From positions 1 through 5,443 of the forward strand of contig CAJKJS010000118.1 of NCBI GenBank assembly GCA_905200265.1: 5,443 nucleotides of DNA, read 5' to 3'. Shown piece by piece: positions 1 through 5,293 of this stretch. Position 1 is the first letter of the stretch. Every line of letters begins with the position of its first letter. This DNA comes from an uncultured Oscillospiraceae bacterium (GTDB taxonomy: Bacteria > Bacillota > Clostridia > Oscillospirales > Acutalibacteraceae). The notes beneath the pieces are model-generated. The model worked only from the letters and a program-made list of their open reading frames with translations, did not search any database and was not told where the DNA came from. Both the position numbers and the translations under genes were made by a program.

Positions 1-14
1 AATTTCGGCAAAAA

Positions 15-27
15 TCCCTTGCAGGGA
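15..27. repeat. 13-bp palindrome over the dehydrogenase -35 box
   Basis: The sequence TCCCT-TGC-AGGGA is a perfect inverted repeat with a 3-base centre. It covers the proposed -35 hexamer at 19-24, a place where a bound repressor would block RNA polymerase. No regulator family is recognised from the motif, and a 5-bp arm can occur by chance. Confidence 0.35.
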
Positions 28-47
28 ACCAAAGGCCCCGATATAAT
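19..47 (+). promoter_or_regulatory. Sigma-A-type promoter of the dehydrogenase-thioesterase operon
   Basis: A perfect -10 box TATAAT lies at 42-47. A weak -35 box TTGCAG lies at 19-24, giving a 17-base spacer. Transcription would start near 54 and leave a leader of about 53 bases before the ATG at 107. The poor -35 together with the overlapping palindrome suggests regulated rather than constitutive expression; that is inference. Confidence 0.6.
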
Positions 48-59
48 AAAAGTAACAGA

Positions 60-84
60 AAAACAGAGAAATTCCCTCTGTTTT
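60..84 (+). other. Leader hairpin upstream of the dehydrogenase
   Basis: AAAACAGAG (60-68) and CTCTGTTTT (76-84) form a 9-bp stem with a 7-base loop, just after the predicted transcription start and before the ribosome binding site (GGGAG at 94-98). The unpaired U run that would make it a good terminator is absent, so an mRNA-stabilising or weak attenuator role is more likely. Confidence 0.45.
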
Positions 85-106
85 CAGGAAGAAGGGAGAC
101 ATTTTT

Positions 107-1144
107 ATGAAAGAAACCATGAAACAACAAGTAATGACGGCGCCTGGCGTTATTGAATTTCGGCAGGTTCCTACCCCCACTCCGGGCCCCGGCCAGGTGC
201 TGGTGAAAATCCACCGTATTGGTGTGTGTGGCAGTGATATCCATGTGTACCACGGCAAACACCCGTTTACTTCTTACCCGGTTACCCAGGGACACGAAGT
301 GTCCGGCAGTATCGAAGCATTGGGAGAAGGAGTCACGGGCCTTTCAGTGGGGCAGAAAGTCACCATCGAACCCCAGGTTACCTGCGGCACATGCTATCCG
401 TGTACCCACGGCAAATACAATTTGTGCGAAAGCCTAAAAGTCATGGGCTTTCAGACCACCGGTACGGCCAGCGAGTATTTTGCGGTGGATGCGGGGAAAA
501 TTACGCCCCTGCCCGATACCATGAGTTATGACGAAGGCGCTATGATCGAACCACTGGCGGTAGCCGTACATGCGGTGCGTCGGGCCGGAGATGTTACGGG
601 CCAGGATATCTGCGTGCTGGGGGCCGGTCCCATCGGGATTCTTACCGCCCAGGCGGCCAAAGCTATGGGGGCCCGCCGGGTGATGGTTACCGATATCAGT
701 GATACGCGCCTGCAAAAAGCGGCCCAGTGCGGCGCTGATAAAACCGTGAATACGAAAAAGGAAGATTTTGCAGCGGCGTTTGTTGCGTATTTTGGGCCCG
801 ATAAAGCGGATGTGATTTATGACTGTGCCGGGAATGATATCACCATGGGGCAAGCCATTGCCAATGCACGCAAGGGCAGCACCATCATTCTGGTAGCGGT
901 GTATGCGGGTATGGCCCATGTGGATTTGGCGGTACTCAACGACCACGAACTGGATTTAAATACCACCATGATGTACCGGCATGAAGACTACGTTACGGCC
1001 ATCGAATTGGTAGAGCAGGGCAAAGTGGCCCTGGCACCCTTAATGAGCTGCCATTTTGCCTTTGAACAGTACGGAGACGCCTACCGGTACATTGATGAAA
1101 ACCGCGAAAGCACCATGAAAGTGCTTATCGATGTCGACCGGTAA
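107..1144 (+). CDS. Zinc-dependent NAD-type alcohol/polyol dehydrogenase (medium-chain family)
   Basis: This 345-residue cytoplasmic enzyme of the medium-chain dehydrogenase family belongs to the sorbitol / threonine 3-dehydrogenase / butanediol dehydrogenase branch. It should oxidise a secondary alcohol or reduce the matching ketone. Catalytic zinc ligands are visible as Cys41, His63-Glu64 (in GHE) and Glu148 (in IEPLAV). The structural zinc site is Cys93, Cys96, Cys99 and Cys107. The Rossmann fold has GAGPIG at 172-177, and Asp196 at the end of the second strand points to NAD(H) rather than NADP(H). Length is normal for the family. The start is supported by GGGAG at 94-98, eight bases upstream; Met5 and Met10 are later alternatives. 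It is followed after 27 bp by a thioesterase and probably shares its mRNA. The substrate cannot be told from sequence, so no gene symbol is given. Confidence 0.93.
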   Translation: MKETMKQQVMTAPGVIEFRQVPTPTPGPGQVLVKIHRIGVCGSDIHVYHGKHPFTSYPVTQGHEVSGSIEALGEGVTGLSVGQKVTIEPQVTCGTCYPCTHGKYNLCESLKVMGFQTTGTASEYFAVDAGKITPLPDTMSYDEGAMIEPLAVAVHAVRRAGDVTGQDICVLGAGPIGILTAQAAKAMGARRVMVTDISDTRLQKAAQCGADKTVNTKKEDFAAAFVAYFGPDKADVIYDCAGNDITMGQAIANARKGSTIILVAVYAGMAHVDLAVLNDHELDLNTTMMYRHEDYVTAIELVEQGKVALAPLMSCHFAFEQYGDAYRYIDENRESTMKVLIDVDR

Positions 1145-1171
1145 TATCAGCAGCAGAAAGGGAGCTTTTTC

Positions 1172-1642
1172 ATGAACAAACGCATGTCCGATTCCTACAC
1201 GGAACAGGTGCAGATCCTGACTCAGGCCAATATTAACGGGTATAACCGTCTGTTCGGCGGCCAGCTTATGCAGTGGATCGACGTAGTGGCTGCGGTGGTG
1301 GCCCGCCGTCACAGCGGCTGTAACGTGACTACGGCAGCGGTAGATAGCCTGCGGTTTGAGGGGGCCGGACACCCCAATGATACGATTTTGCTCATTGGCC
1401 GGGTTACCTACGTGGGCCATACCTCGATGGAAGTGTGCGTAGAAACGTATGTAGAATCACTGTCGGGGGAAAAGACCCGCATTAACAAAGCCTACCTGGT
1501 TATGGTAGCGCTGGATGAAAATGAAAAACCCGTGGAAGTGCCGGGTTTGGTGGTGGAAACTCACCGTCAGCGCATGGATTGGGAAGCCGGGGAAAAGCGG
1601 TACGAATACCGCCGCAATCTGCGCCGGCATCAAACACCCTGA
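1172..1642 (+). CDS. Acyl-CoA thioesterase, hotdog fold (YciA/BACH-like)
   Basis: This 156-residue protein is predicted to hydrolyse acyl-CoA thioesters to free acid and CoA in the cytoplasm. It carries the pattern of the single-domain YciA/BACH-type hotdog family: NGYNRLFGGQLMQWID (22-37) with the likely catalytic Asp37 on the central helix, TTAAVDSLRF (53-62) and a VGHTSMEV stretch (81-88) near the CoA-binding region. The tail after about residue 130 is charged and variable. The ATG at 1172 has AAAGGGAG at 1157-1164, seven bases upstream; Met5 is a weaker alternative. It lies 27 bp after the dehydrogenase, so co-transcription is likely. Its stop codon (1640-1642) directly abuts the stop of the convergent lspA-like gene, with no terminator between them. 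Acyl chain preference is unknown. Confidence 0.92.
   Translation: MNKRMSDSYTEQVQILTQANINGYNRLFGGQLMQWIDVVAAVVARRHSGCNVTTAAVDSLRFEGAGHPNDTILLIGRVTYVGHTSMEVCVETYVESLSGEKTRINKAYLVMVALDENEKPVEVPGLVVETHRQRMDWEAGEKRYEYRRNLRRHQTP
1593..1612 (-). terminator. Candidate minus-strand terminator for lspA inside the thioesterase gene
   Basis: Read on the minus strand, GCGGTA and TACCGC form a perfect 6-bp stem closed by a TTCG tetraloop, followed at once by TTTT (1596-1593). It lies about 30 bases after the lspA stop, where a terminator is expected, yet inside codons of the opposing thioesterase gene. The U run is short, so termination may be partial. Confidence 0.45.
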
Positions 1643-2089
1643 TTATGACCGACGGCGAAACAAGGCTGTCAGTAGCACCCCTAAAAAAATACACACATCG
1701 GCGATATTAAAAATCAACCGGCGTAAAACGGGCACATTGACGTGCAGAAAATCGGTCACAAAACCGTTTTTCACCCGGTCAATGCCATTGCCCAAGGCGC
1801 CGCCCAGTAAAAGTGCATGGGCAAAACGCGTCCCCCGGCTCTTTTCTGCGCCGGATGGCCACTTTTTGGGCAGCAACAGACAGACAGCCGGCAGCAGGCA
1901 GACAAGCGAAAGCAGTTTAGCGATTTGAGGTCGGTCTTTTAATAAACCGCCAAAAAGCCCCGGATTCTCTGCCCGGCGTACCGTTATCCGTTTTGTCAGG
2001 CGGTGGGGAAAGTAGCTGGCGTTTTTTGCTTTTACCTCTTTTTTCGAAAGCAAATCCAAAAGACAACAGGCAAAGGATGTACCTATCAT
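1643..2089 (-). CDS. lspA: LspA-like lipoprotein signal peptidase II (short, divergent form)
   Basis: This 148-residue inner-membrane aspartyl protease is predicted to cut signal peptides from diacylglyceryl-modified prolipoproteins. Family blocks appear in order: Asp12 in LLDLLSKK, an ENPGLFGG block (41-48) for the usual NxGxAFG, GGALGNGIDR (96-105), VTDFL with catalytic Asp113, and FNIAD with catalytic Asp131. Hydrophobic segments lie near 1-17, 57-74, 89-103 and 127-143. It is odd in having a very short first segment, one residue fewer in the NxGxAFG block and many basic residues. The start is well fixed by AGAGAGGAG six bases before the ATG, so the short N-terminus seems real. It is transcribed alone against the thioesterase. 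It may be the housekeeping enzyme or a paralogue, which the window cannot settle. Confidence 0.82.
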   Translation of the reverse strand: MIGTSFACCLLDLLSKKEVKAKNASYFPHRLTKRITVRRAENPGLFGGLLKDRPQIAKLLSLVCLLPAVCLLLPKKWPSGAEKSRGTRFAHALLLGGALGNGIDRVKNGFVTDFLHVNVPVLRRLIFNIADVCIFLGVLLTALFRRRS

Positions 2090-2112
2090 AAAAAGCTCCT
2101 CTCTGTTTTAGG

Positions 2113-2139
2113 AAAAGCCGGGGATTCCCCGGCTTTTTT
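2113..2139 (+). terminator. Strong intrinsic terminator of the plus strand
   Basis: AAAAGCCGGGG (2113-2123), a 3-base loop and CCCCGGC plus TTTT (2127-2137) give an 11-bp stem with a 7-bp GC core and a T6 run (2134-2139). No plus-strand gene ends nearby, so the transcript it most likely stops is the dehydrogenase-thioesterase mRNA, after that has run antisense across all of lspA. On the minus strand the same hairpin falls at the 5' end of the lspA message. Confidence 0.75.
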
Positions 2140-2169
2140 ATTATAGCGCGGAAAGGACCTTACCGGCAA
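2140..2169 (-). promoter_or_regulatory. Promoter of the lspA-like gene
   Basis: On the minus strand a perfect TATAAT lies at 2145-2140 and TTGCCG (4 of 6 matches to TTGACA) at 2169-2164, with an 18-base spacer. The start would fall near 2133, at the base of the GC-rich hairpin, giving a leader of about 44 bases with a 5'-terminal stem-loop. The -10 box touches the T run of the opposing terminator. Confidence 0.6.
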
Positions 2170-2181
2170 GAAAAAGCGCAT

Positions 2182-2195
2182 TTTTCGGGCGAAAA
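2182..2195. repeat. Inverted repeat between the lspA and accD promoters
   Basis: TTTTCG (2182-2187) and CGAAAA (2190-2195) form a perfect palindrome around GG. It lies upstream of both divergent promoters, about 25 bases before the accD -35 box, and could be a protein site or chance. No known operator is recognised. Confidence 0.3.
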
Positions 2196-2203
2196 CGGCA
2201 AAA

Positions 2204-2231
2204 CGCGTTTGTCAAGGTCTTGACGAATGCG
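2204..2231. promoter_or_regulatory. Candidate operator of accDA (28-bp imperfect palindrome)
   Basis: The half-sites TTTGTCAAG (2208-2216) and CTTGACGAA (2219-2227) are inverted repeats around GT, and the flanks CGC (2204-2206) and GCG (2229-2231) continue the symmetry. Twelve of 14 positions pair. The right half contains the -35 hexamer of the accD promoter, so a dimer bound here would repress. Bacillota fatty acid genes are commonly controlled by FapR or by the MarR-type FabT; the TTTGxCAA-like halves look more like a MarR-family site than a FapR box, but this is inference. Confidence 0.5.
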
Positions 2232-2248
2232 GCAAAAAATAATATCAT
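2220..2248 (+). promoter_or_regulatory. Promoter of accDA
   Basis: TTGACG (2220-2225) and TATCAT (2243-2248) each differ from the sigma-A consensus at one base and are 17 bases apart. Transcription would begin near 2255, leaving a leader of about 80 bases with no obvious riboswitch fold. Confidence 0.75.
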
Positions 2249-2322
2249 TATCTTTACAAAACATTTGCATTTCCGAAACTAAATCGTAAAAAAGAGGAAG
2301 GTTTTTGGCTTTCAAAAAAAGA

Positions 2323-2328
2323 GGGAGG
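2323..2328 (+). promoter_or_regulatory. Ribosome binding site that fixes the TTG start of accD
   Basis: GGGAGG ends eight bases before TTG at 2337-2339. No in-frame ATG occurs nearby before the conserved zinc ribbon, so this site decides the start in favour of TTG. Confidence 0.8.
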
Positions 2329-2336
2329 GAAATCTT

Positions 2337-3215
2337 TTGGCAGGATTACTGGATGTCGTGAAATTCGGCAAAAAGGATAAAACGCTGGAAACCAAAGCGG
2401 GTATTACCCCTCAGCGTCCTTGGCAGCCGCCGCAGTTTATCACCTGCAAAAAGTGTGAACGCCGCGCTACGCGGAATAACTGGCTGAAAAGTCTGTATGT
2501 GTGCCCCAACTGTGGGTATCATCAACCCATCGATGGATATTATCGCCTGAGCATGATTTTGGATTCCGGCACGTTCCGGGAACTGAATGAAGATATCAAA
2601 GCAAAAGACGTACTGCATTTCCCGGATTATGAGGAGAAATTGCAGAACCAGCGCCGCCGTACCGGCCTGAATGAAGCGGTGGTGTCCGCTTACGGTAAAA
2701 TCGACGGCCATGCCTGTGTGGTGTGCGTGCTGGATAGCCGGTTCCTCATGGGCAGCATGGGTACGGGCGTAGGTGAAAAAGTAACCCGTGCTATTGAATA
2801 TGCCACGGAGAAGAGCCTGCCTCTGATCATCTTCAGCGCCAGCGGCGGTGCCCGTATGCAGGAAGGCATTTTCAGCCTGATGCAGATGGCCAAAACCAGC
2901 GCGGCTCTGGAAGTGTTCTCCCGCAAGGGCGGACTGTTTATCAGCTACCTGACTCATCCCACCACCGGTGGTGTTACCGCCAGTTTTGCATCCCTGGGCG
3001 ATATTATGTTGGCGGAACCGGAAGCACTGATTGGTTTTGCCGGACCGCGCGTGATTGAACAGACCATCGGCGAAAAGCTGCCGGAAGGGTTCCAGCGCAG
3101 CGAATTCCAGCAAACCCATGGATTCGTCGATAAGATCGTGCCCCGCAGCGAAATGCGGGCTACGCTGGCGCAGCTGCTCAGGCTGCATGAAAAGAATGGG
3201 GGCCGCCGCAAATGA
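2337..3215 (+). CDS. accD: Acetyl-CoA carboxylase, carboxyltransferase subunit beta
   Basis: This 292-residue cytoplasmic subunit pairs with AccA to move the carboxyl group from carboxybiotin on the AccB carrier to acetyl-CoA, giving malonyl-CoA, the committed step of fatty acid synthesis. The N-terminal zinc ribbon has Cys37, Cys40, Cys56 and Cys59 in the family's CxxC-x15-CxxC spacing. The crotonase-type core shows SASGGARMQEG (167-177), the glycine-rich THPTTGGVTASFAS stretch (206-219) and GFAGPRVIEQTIGEKLPEGFQ (233-253). Length is normal. The start is TTG, behind GGGAGG at 2323-2328. The stop overlaps the accA start (ATGA), indicating translational coupling that would help match subunit amounts. 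A palindrome over the -35 box suggests repression. The accB and accC genes are not in the window. Confidence 0.98.
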   Translation: MAGLLDVVKFGKKDKTLETKAGITPQRPWQPPQFITCKKCERRATRNNWLKSLYVCPNCGYHQPIDGYYRLSMILDSGTFRELNEDIKAKDVLHFPDYEEKLQNQRRRTGLNEAVVSAYGKIDGHACVVCVLDSRFLMGSMGTGVGEKVTRAIEYATEKSLPLIIFSASGGARMQEGIFSLMQMAKTSAALEVFSRKGGLFISYLTHPTTGGVTASFASLGDIMLAEPEALIGFAGPRVIEQTIGEKLPEGFQRSEFQQTHGFVDKIVPRSEMRATLAQLLRLHEKNGGRRK

Positions 3216-4138
3216 TCAAAGATATCCTGCAAATGGAAGAAGACCTGCTCCGGCAGATGGAAGAACTCAAAGGGGACGAACGCCCCTCGGCCCGTCTGCG
3301 CCGCCGCCAGCTGGAAAGCGACCGCAAAGAGCTATTGGCCACCTGCACCAATTTGACGGCCGAAGATAAAGTCTTTTTGGCCCGCCATCCCAAGCGCCCC
3401 AAGATTGACGAATACATCAACGCCCTGTTCACCGATTTCTTTGAACAGAAGGGCGACCGTGCCAACAGTGACGACACCAGTATTCTGGGCGGTATTGCCA
3501 TGTATCAGGGCATGCCGGTGACGGTGATCGGTCACCGCAAGGGCAACACGCTGGAAGAAAACATGGCGTATAACTTCGGGATGCCCGAACCGGAAGGCTA
3601 CCGCAAAGCGCTGCGCATGATGGAACAGGCCGAAAAATTTGGCCGCCCCATCATCACGTTTATCGACACCCCCGGCGCCTATCCGGGCAAGGAAGCCGAA
3701 GAACACGGCCAGGGCGAAGCCATTGCCCGCAATCTGATGGTCATGAGCGGCCTGCAGGTGCCGGTGATCGCCGTAGTCACCGGCGAAGGCAGCAGCGGCG
3801 GCGCTTTGGCGCTGGGCGTTGCCAACCGGGTCCTCATGCTGGAAAACGCGATCTACTCGGTGCTGTCCCCCGAAGGGTTTGCCAGCATCCTGTGGAAAGA
3901 TGCTTCCCGCCGGGCCGAAGCCTGCGAAGTCATGAAGCTCACGGCGCAGGATCTGTATGAATTCGGCGTGATCGAAGAAGTCATCCCCGAACCGCTGGGC
4001 GGCGCCCAGTCGAACCGGGAAGAACTGTTCGAAAATGTCGACGCGTCTCTGAAAAAAGCGCTGGGCGAACTCACCCGGATGAGCGGCCACGCCCTGGTGC
4101 AGGACCGTTACGACAAATTCCGCAAAATCGGCCAGTAA
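3212..4138 (+). CDS. accA: Acetyl-CoA carboxylase, carboxyltransferase subunit alpha
   Basis: This 308-residue partner of AccD completes the carboxyltransferase (an alpha2-beta2 tetramer in characterised bacteria) and supplies much of the carboxybiotin site. Residues 1-60 are charged and helical. The crotonase-like core follows, with DEYINALFTDFFEQKGDR (66-83), the ILGGIA strand, RKGNTLEENMAYNFGMPEPEGYRKA (109-133), FIDTPGAYPG (150-159) and GEGSSGGALA (191-200), whose glycines form the expected oxyanion and binding loops. YSVLSPEGFASILWKD (215-230) is also typical. Length is close to the usual 310-325. The ATG overlaps the accD stop in ATGA; only a loose GGGGG at 3198-3202 precedes it, so it probably depends on ribosomes finishing accD. 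A hairpin terminator starts about 10 bases after the stop. Confidence 0.98.
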   Translation: MIKDILQMEEDLLRQMEELKGDERPSARLRRRQLESDRKELLATCTNLTAEDKVFLARHPKRPKIDEYINALFTDFFEQKGDRANSDDTSILGGIAMYQGMPVTVIGHRKGNTLEENMAYNFGMPEPEGYRKALRMMEQAEKFGRPIITFIDTPGAYPGKEAEEHGQGEAIARNLMVMSGLQVPVIAVVTGEGSSGGALALGVANRVLMLENAIYSVLSPEGFASILWKDASRRAEACEVMKLTAQDLYEFGVIEEVIPEPLGGAQSNREELFENVDASLKKALGELTRMSGHALVQDRYDKFRKIGQ

Positions 4139-4147
4139 ATAAAAAAG

Positions 4148-4178
4148 AAAAACACCCTGTTCGTCAGGGTGTTTTTTT
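4148..4178. terminator. Bidirectional terminator between accA and the exonuclease gene
   Basis: AACACCCTG (4151-4159) and CAGGGTGTT (4165-4173) form a 9-bp stem with a 5-base loop, extended by A-T pairs. A T7 run (4172-4178) serves accDA; on the minus strand A-rich 4141-4152 reads as a U-rich tail interrupted by one C and serves the Nudix-exonuclease mRNA. The exonuclease stop codon (4179-4177) lies in the T run. Confidence 0.9.
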
Positions 4179-4746
4179 ATGCCTTCCGGCGGGGAATCGT
4201 GCATACCCGATGCATATCGTAGGTGCGGATAAAAGAATCGATGGGGGCATCCTCCAGTAAGCACCGCAGCAAAATTTCCCCGCAGGCCCGGCTGTCGCTG
4301 TCCGCCTGGTGGTGGGCAAGATCGATCTGCCAATACCGGCACAACGTATCGAGTTTGTGGTCCGATAGCTGGGGCAGAAGCCGGCGGGTGATCTGGCAAG
4401 TACAGGCATAGGAAACCTGCGGCTGCCAAACAATGCCGTACGCCTTCAGGCATTTAGCCAGCACCGACATATCAAACGGTGCATTATGGGCGACCAACAG
4501 CCCGCTTTCCATCAAGGGGCGGATCTGCTGCCACACCTGAGGAAAGGTGGGTTTCCCCGCCACTTTTTCGGGGGTAATGCCGGTGAGCGCCATGTGGAAC
4601 GGTTCGAACGGGCATTGGGGGTCAATCAGCGACGCAAATACCGGCGCGACGACACCGCCTTCCACGACACTGACCGCTAGGGCACTCATGCGGTTATTGT
4701 ACCGGTTGGGCGTTTCCACGTCAAACGCTAGGTACCGCCCCGTCAT
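4177..4746 (-). CDS. DEDDh-family 3'-5' exonuclease (DnaQ/PolC epsilon-like, stand-alone)
   Basis: This is a 189-residue stand-alone exonuclease domain, predicted to remove nucleotides from the 3' end of DNA or RNA with two metal ions. The catalytic set is complete: Asp9 and Glu11 (AFDVETPN, motif I), Asp92 in AHNAPFD (86-92, motif II), and His146 and Asp151 in HQADSD (motif III, HxAxxD). The ETPN sequence and following asparagines and Arg resemble small Bacillota exonucleases related to the PolC proofreading domain. The ATG at 4746 is chosen because it overlaps the Nudix stop in ATGA and has GGAGG ten bases upstream (4757-4761). A longer reading from 4845 adds residues with no family match and overlaps the Nudix gene. 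A proofreading, repair or RNA-processing role cannot be chosen from sequence. Confidence 0.92.
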   Translation of the reverse strand: MTGRYLAFDVETPNRYNNRMSALAVSVVEGGVVAPVFASLIDPQCPFEPFHMALTGITPEKVAGKPTFPQVWQQIRPLMESGLLVAHNAPFDMSVLAKCLKAYGIVWQPQVSYACTCQITRRLLPQLSDHKLDTLCRYWQIDLAHHQADSDSRACGEILLRCLLEDAPIDSFIRTYDMHRVCTIPRRKA

Positions 4747-5141
4747 TGCGCCTTTTCCTCCGTGAGGGAAGCGAGTTTTTCCAAGATGGGCCGGTCGGCG
4801 GGGCAGAAGGGGTACTGGGCCATGTCCCGGGCGGTCACCCAGCAAAGCGCCTCATGCTCCCGCTTTTGCGGTTCCCCTTCGGAAATCGTGGCCCAATAGA
4901 GCGTCAGGCGCACGGTGATATCCTCATACGTATGGGTGACCTGGTCGAAGAGATCGCCCACCTGGATGGTTACCCCCAGTTCTTCCCGCACTTCCCGGCA
5001 CAGGGCCTGCTGGGGGCTTTCGCCTTGTTCGATTTTGCCGCCGACAAATTCCCACAACAGCCCCCGGGCTTTGTGGGCCGGGCGCTGGCCGATGAGAAAT
5101 TTTCCGTCTTTTGTGATCAATGCTGCCACTACGTCTGTCAT
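4743..5141 (-). CDS. MutT-like Nudix hydrolase (8-oxo-dGTP / NTP pyrophosphohydrolase type)
   Basis: This 132-residue hydrolase is predicted to cleave a nucleoside diphosphate linked to another group, most plausibly oxidised dGTP, cleaning the nucleotide pool. The full Nudix box GX5EX7REUXEEXGU is present at residues 35-57, with Gly35, Glu41, Arg49-Glu50, Glu53-Glu54 and Gly56. The MutT-like opening VVAALITKDGKFLIGQRP and LLWEFVGGK before the box fit the MutT/CTP-pyrophosphohydrolase branch. The ATG at 5141 is favoured because AAAGGGGG (5156-5149) precedes it and the promoter lies just upstream; the open frame continues to 5309 but that part would be untranscribed and has no Nudix-like sequence. 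It is first in a two-gene operon and overlaps the exonuclease start by four bases. The true substrate is unknown. Confidence 0.93.
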   Translation of the reverse strand: MTDVVAALITKDGKFLIGQRPAHKARGLLWEFVGGKIEQGESPQQALCREVREELGVTIQVGDLFDQVTHTYEDITVRLTLYWATISEGEPQKREHEALCWVTARDMAQYPFCPADRPILEKLASLTEEKAQ

Positions 5142-5163
5142 ACTGGTTCCCCCTTTGCTTTTT

Positions 5164-5192
5164 ATTGTACGGAAGGAACAGCCGCTTGTCAA
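5164..5192 (-). promoter_or_regulatory. Promoter of the Nudix-exonuclease operon
   Basis: On the minus strand a perfect TTGACA (5192-5187) and TACAAT (5169-5164, one mismatch) are exactly 17 bases apart. The start near 5157 leaves a leader of only about 16 bases, little more than the ribosome binding site. This position excludes the longer Nudix reading frame as the main product. Confidence 0.8.
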
Positions 5193-5214
5193 ATCCCGGC
5201 CGCCGAACGGTATC

Positions 5215-5251
5215 AAAAGCGAAAAAATCCGGCGAGCCATAAAAAAGCGAA
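5215..5251. repeat. Two direct repeats AAAAGCGAA between divergent promoters
   Basis: AAAAGCGAA occurs at 5215-5223 and again at 5243-5251, start to start 28 bases, between the minus-strand Nudix promoter and the plus-strand promoter. The stretch is A-rich, so chance is a real possibility; a shared regulator site is the alternative. Confidence 0.25.
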
Positions 5252-5258
5252 CTTTATC

Positions 5259-5287
5259 TTGACATTTCCCATAGGATAGCTCACAAT
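5259..5287 (+). promoter_or_regulatory. Promoter candidate leading into the right-edge structured region
   Basis: A perfect TTGACA lies at 5259-5264 and CACAAT (4 of 6) at 5282-5287, 17 bases apart. Transcription would begin near 5294 and run rightward into a series of stem-loops. It is divergent from the Nudix promoter, about 70 bases away. Confidence 0.55.
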
Positions 5288-5293
5288 TAAAAA

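Noticed and set aside
434..946. 170-residue open frame on the minus strand opposite the dehydrogenase
   Set aside because: It falls entirely within a well-supported gene, with His- and Gly-rich composition and no motif.
1515..1928. 137-residue plus-strand open frame across the thioesterase end and lspA
   Set aside because: It is out of frame with the thioesterase and antisense to lspA, is Lys/Arg/Ser-rich and shows no motif. A +1 frameshift extension of the thioesterase was considered, but its normal family length argues against it.
2210..2215. Minus-strand TTGACA as -35 box for lspA
   Set aside because: The region 16-18 bases downstream on the minus strand is GC-rich with no -10 box; the TATAAT at 2145-2140 is a far better choice.
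2346..3188. 280-residue open frame on the minus strand opposite accD
   Set aside because: It is antisense to a clear accD gene, lacks recognisable domains and has the composition of a reversed coding frame.
3332..4453. 373-residue open frame on the minus strand
   Set aside because: It runs antisense to most of accA and into the exonuclease gene in another frame, has no family motif, is rich in His, Gln and Ala as expected from reversed GC-rich codons, and has no ribosome binding site. It is a shadow.
4747..4845. 33-residue N-terminal extension of the exonuclease
   Set aside because: It is an out-of-frame reading of Nudix codons; motif I begins a few residues after the ATG at 4746, as usual for the family.
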